5,544 bases of DNA from Acidobacteriota bacterium (lineage in GTDB: Bacteria > Acidobacteriota > Terriglobia > Terriglobales > SCQP01), in NCBI GenBank assembly GCA_021818645.1, contig JAKATS010000170.1, positions 1 to 5,544 on the forward strand, in the 5' to 3' direction. A program made the position numbers and the translations under genes. Positions 4,800 to 5,544 of this stretch are shown in pieces. Within the stretch, counting starts at the first letter, position 1, and every line of letters starts with the position of its first letter. The notes beneath the pieces were generated by a model. It ran no database searches. It was not told where the DNA came from and saw nothing but the letters and a program-made list of their open reading frames with translations.

Positions 4800-5099
4800 A
4801 TGCGACCCGATTTGACCGTACTGTGCGATCAGCACCTGCGGCCGATGAAAATTTCGGTGGTATTTATTGAAAACACGCCCAGCGGACAGAACTGGAACGA
4901 AGTTTATGTCTGCGACAGCGGCTGCGGGCGCAAATATCATCCGCAGTTTGGCTATTTTCAACTGGATGGATTCCGGATCCAGGAGGCCAGTCAGTCCCGG
5001 CGGGATTGCCCCCGCCACTCCGGCCAGGCCCAGTATTTACGTTCCCAGACCGGCGAAAACCGGGATTGGGTCTGCACGGAAGCAGGCTGCGCCGGCTGA
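4800..5099 (+). CDS. Conserved-looking small protein with two Cys/His zinc-ribbon-like motifs
   Basis: A 99-residue hydrophilic protein with no signal peptide or membrane segment. I cannot name its family, though similar CxxH...CGRxYHPxxGYF proteins seem familiar from Acidobacteriota. It contains two successive metal-ligand sets: Cys9-x2-His12 with Cys38-x3-Cys42 (CDQH ... VCDSGCGRKYH), and Cys70-x2-His73 with Cys92-x4-Cys97 (CPRH ... DWVCTEAGC). Each half ends in a Trp-containing strand leading into the second ligand pair (NWNEVYVC and RDWVC), so the protein looks like two copies of one zinc-ribbon-like unit, the second shorter. Zinc binding is inferred. ATG 4800 is chosen because GGAG (4787-4790) lies nine bases upstream; GTG 4794 is too close to it. 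It has its own promoter-like sequence. Its stop is seven bases from that of the convergent cation transporter. A role in metal sensing or protein/RNA contact would be guesswork. Confidence 0.8.
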   Translation: MRPDLTVLCDQHLRPMKISVVFIENTPSGQNWNEVYVCDSGCGRKYHPQFGYFQLDGFRIQEASQSRRDCPRHSGQAQYLRSQTGENRDWVCTEAGCAG

Positions 5100-5106
5100 G
5101 CGGCTT

Positions 5107-5544
5107 TCATCCCGGGGCGCGAGGCATGGCCCGGAGCCCGCAGTCTTCCGGCTCCCGGCAGATTTCGTTTTCAAACTGAATTGTGGAATGGCGAATGCCG
5201 AAACGCCGGGCCAGCACTTCCTGCGCCTGGTTTAAAATCACGCGGCTTTGCGAAGGCGGAATATCGGCGATGGCGATATGACAGCTCAAGGCATGGGTAA
5301 GCGAGCCCAGGCTCCAGACATGCAAATCGTGCACCGCCCGCACTCCCGCCAGGCCGGCCAGGGCGGATTCCACATCCACCGGATTCAGCTTGCGGGGTGT
5401 GGCTTCAAGCAGAATGGTCACCGTCTCGCGCCACACATCCCAGCTCGACCAGAGAATCAAGCCCACAATCACTATCGCCAAAACTGGGTCCCAGTACAGG
5501 CGGCCCGTCCAGCGGATGGCCAGCGCGGCCACAATCAGCAGTGC
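5107..5544 (-). CDS. Cation diffusion facilitator (CzcD/ZitB-like), C-terminal part; N-terminus outside window
   Basis: The last 145 residues of a CDF transporter, an inner-membrane antiporter that expels Zn2+ and related divalent metals in exchange for protons. Visible in order: the end of a membrane helix (ALLIVAALAIRW), the loop TGRLYWDP, the last helix (PVLAIVIVGLILWSSWDVW), then RETVTILLEATPRKLN, which leads to the cytoplasmic domain. That domain carries the family hallmarks GVRAVHDLHVWSLGS and HALSCHIAI, and ends HSTIQFENEIC, typical of ZitB/CzcD proteins. The first four helices and the HxxxD metal site of TM5 are beyond the right edge, so substrate choice (Zn, Cd, Co) cannot be judged. 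The frame is open to the last base of the window. TGA is at 5109-5107. The gene converges on the Cys/His mini-protein gene with a seven-base gap. Confidence 0.93.
   Translation of the reverse strand, partial: ALLIVAALAIRWTGRLYWDPVLAIVIVGLILWSSWDVWRETVTILLEATPRKLNPVDVESALAGLAGVRAVHDLHVWSLGSLTHALSCHIAIADIPPSQSRVILNQAQEVLARRFGIRHSTIQFENEICREPEDCGLRAMPRAPG

Noticed and set aside
1..5544. Insertion sequences, CRISPR arrays, toxin-antitoxin or phage genes
   Set aside because: There are no transposase or integrase motifs, no regularly spaced repeats and no paired small toxin genes. Every large open frame is a housekeeping-type gene or its shadow.

Overview
This 5,544-base window is ordinary bacterial chromosome. 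It is moderately GC-rich, densely coded and has no sign of a mobile element, CRISPR array, rRNA or tRNA. It carries nine protein-coding regions, and the two at the edges are cut. A family 9 glycosyltransferase of the LPS heptosyltransferase type points to a Gram-negative (diderm) bacterium. The mix of a Lys-sensitive-type aspartate kinase tail, a C+ type L31, a divergent stand-alone ECF sigma factor, a YgfZ homologue and a small Cys/His protein recalls Acidobacteriota. That placement is an impression from protein style, not a proven assignment.

Layout from left to right. A plus-strand group comes first: the C-terminal ACT region of aspartate kinase (to 257), a Trm112-like small zinc-ribbon protein (384-569) and a GT9 glycosyltransferase (618-1706). 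rpmE (L31) follows on the minus strand (1703-1918), and its stop codon interlocks with that of the glycosyltransferase. A roughly 100-bp divergent control region separates rpmE from a plus-strand HAD phosphatase (about 2017-2736). Next is a minus-strand ECF-type sigma factor (2739-3299), ending only two bases after the HAD stop. A gene-free stretch of about 370 bp holds a perfect 8-6-8 inverted repeat, a possible divergent promoter pair and a long imperfect stem-loop. It leads into ygfZ (about 3670-4701). A recognisable promoter-like sequence then precedes a 99-residue protein with two C-x2-H/C-x3-4-C motifs (4800-5099). The window ends in the C-terminal part of a cation diffusion facilitator transporter on the minus strand (5107 to beyond 5544).

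The genes do not form one pathway. Loose links are the Trm112/GT9 pair (in enterobacteria the Trm112-like gene ycaR lies among LPS genes) and a run of zinc-related proteins (Trm112-like, C+ L31, the Cys/His protein, the CDF transporter), which may be chance. Three convergent gene pairs overlap or nearly touch, leaving no room for conventional terminators between them.

I see no clear new multi-gene system. The best leads are the orphan sigma factor with an operator-like repeat and an unusually long Shine-Dalgarno match, the tandem Cys/His mini-protein, and the uncertain 5' end of ygfZ, where a second coding-like frame with a good ribosome site overlaps the start.
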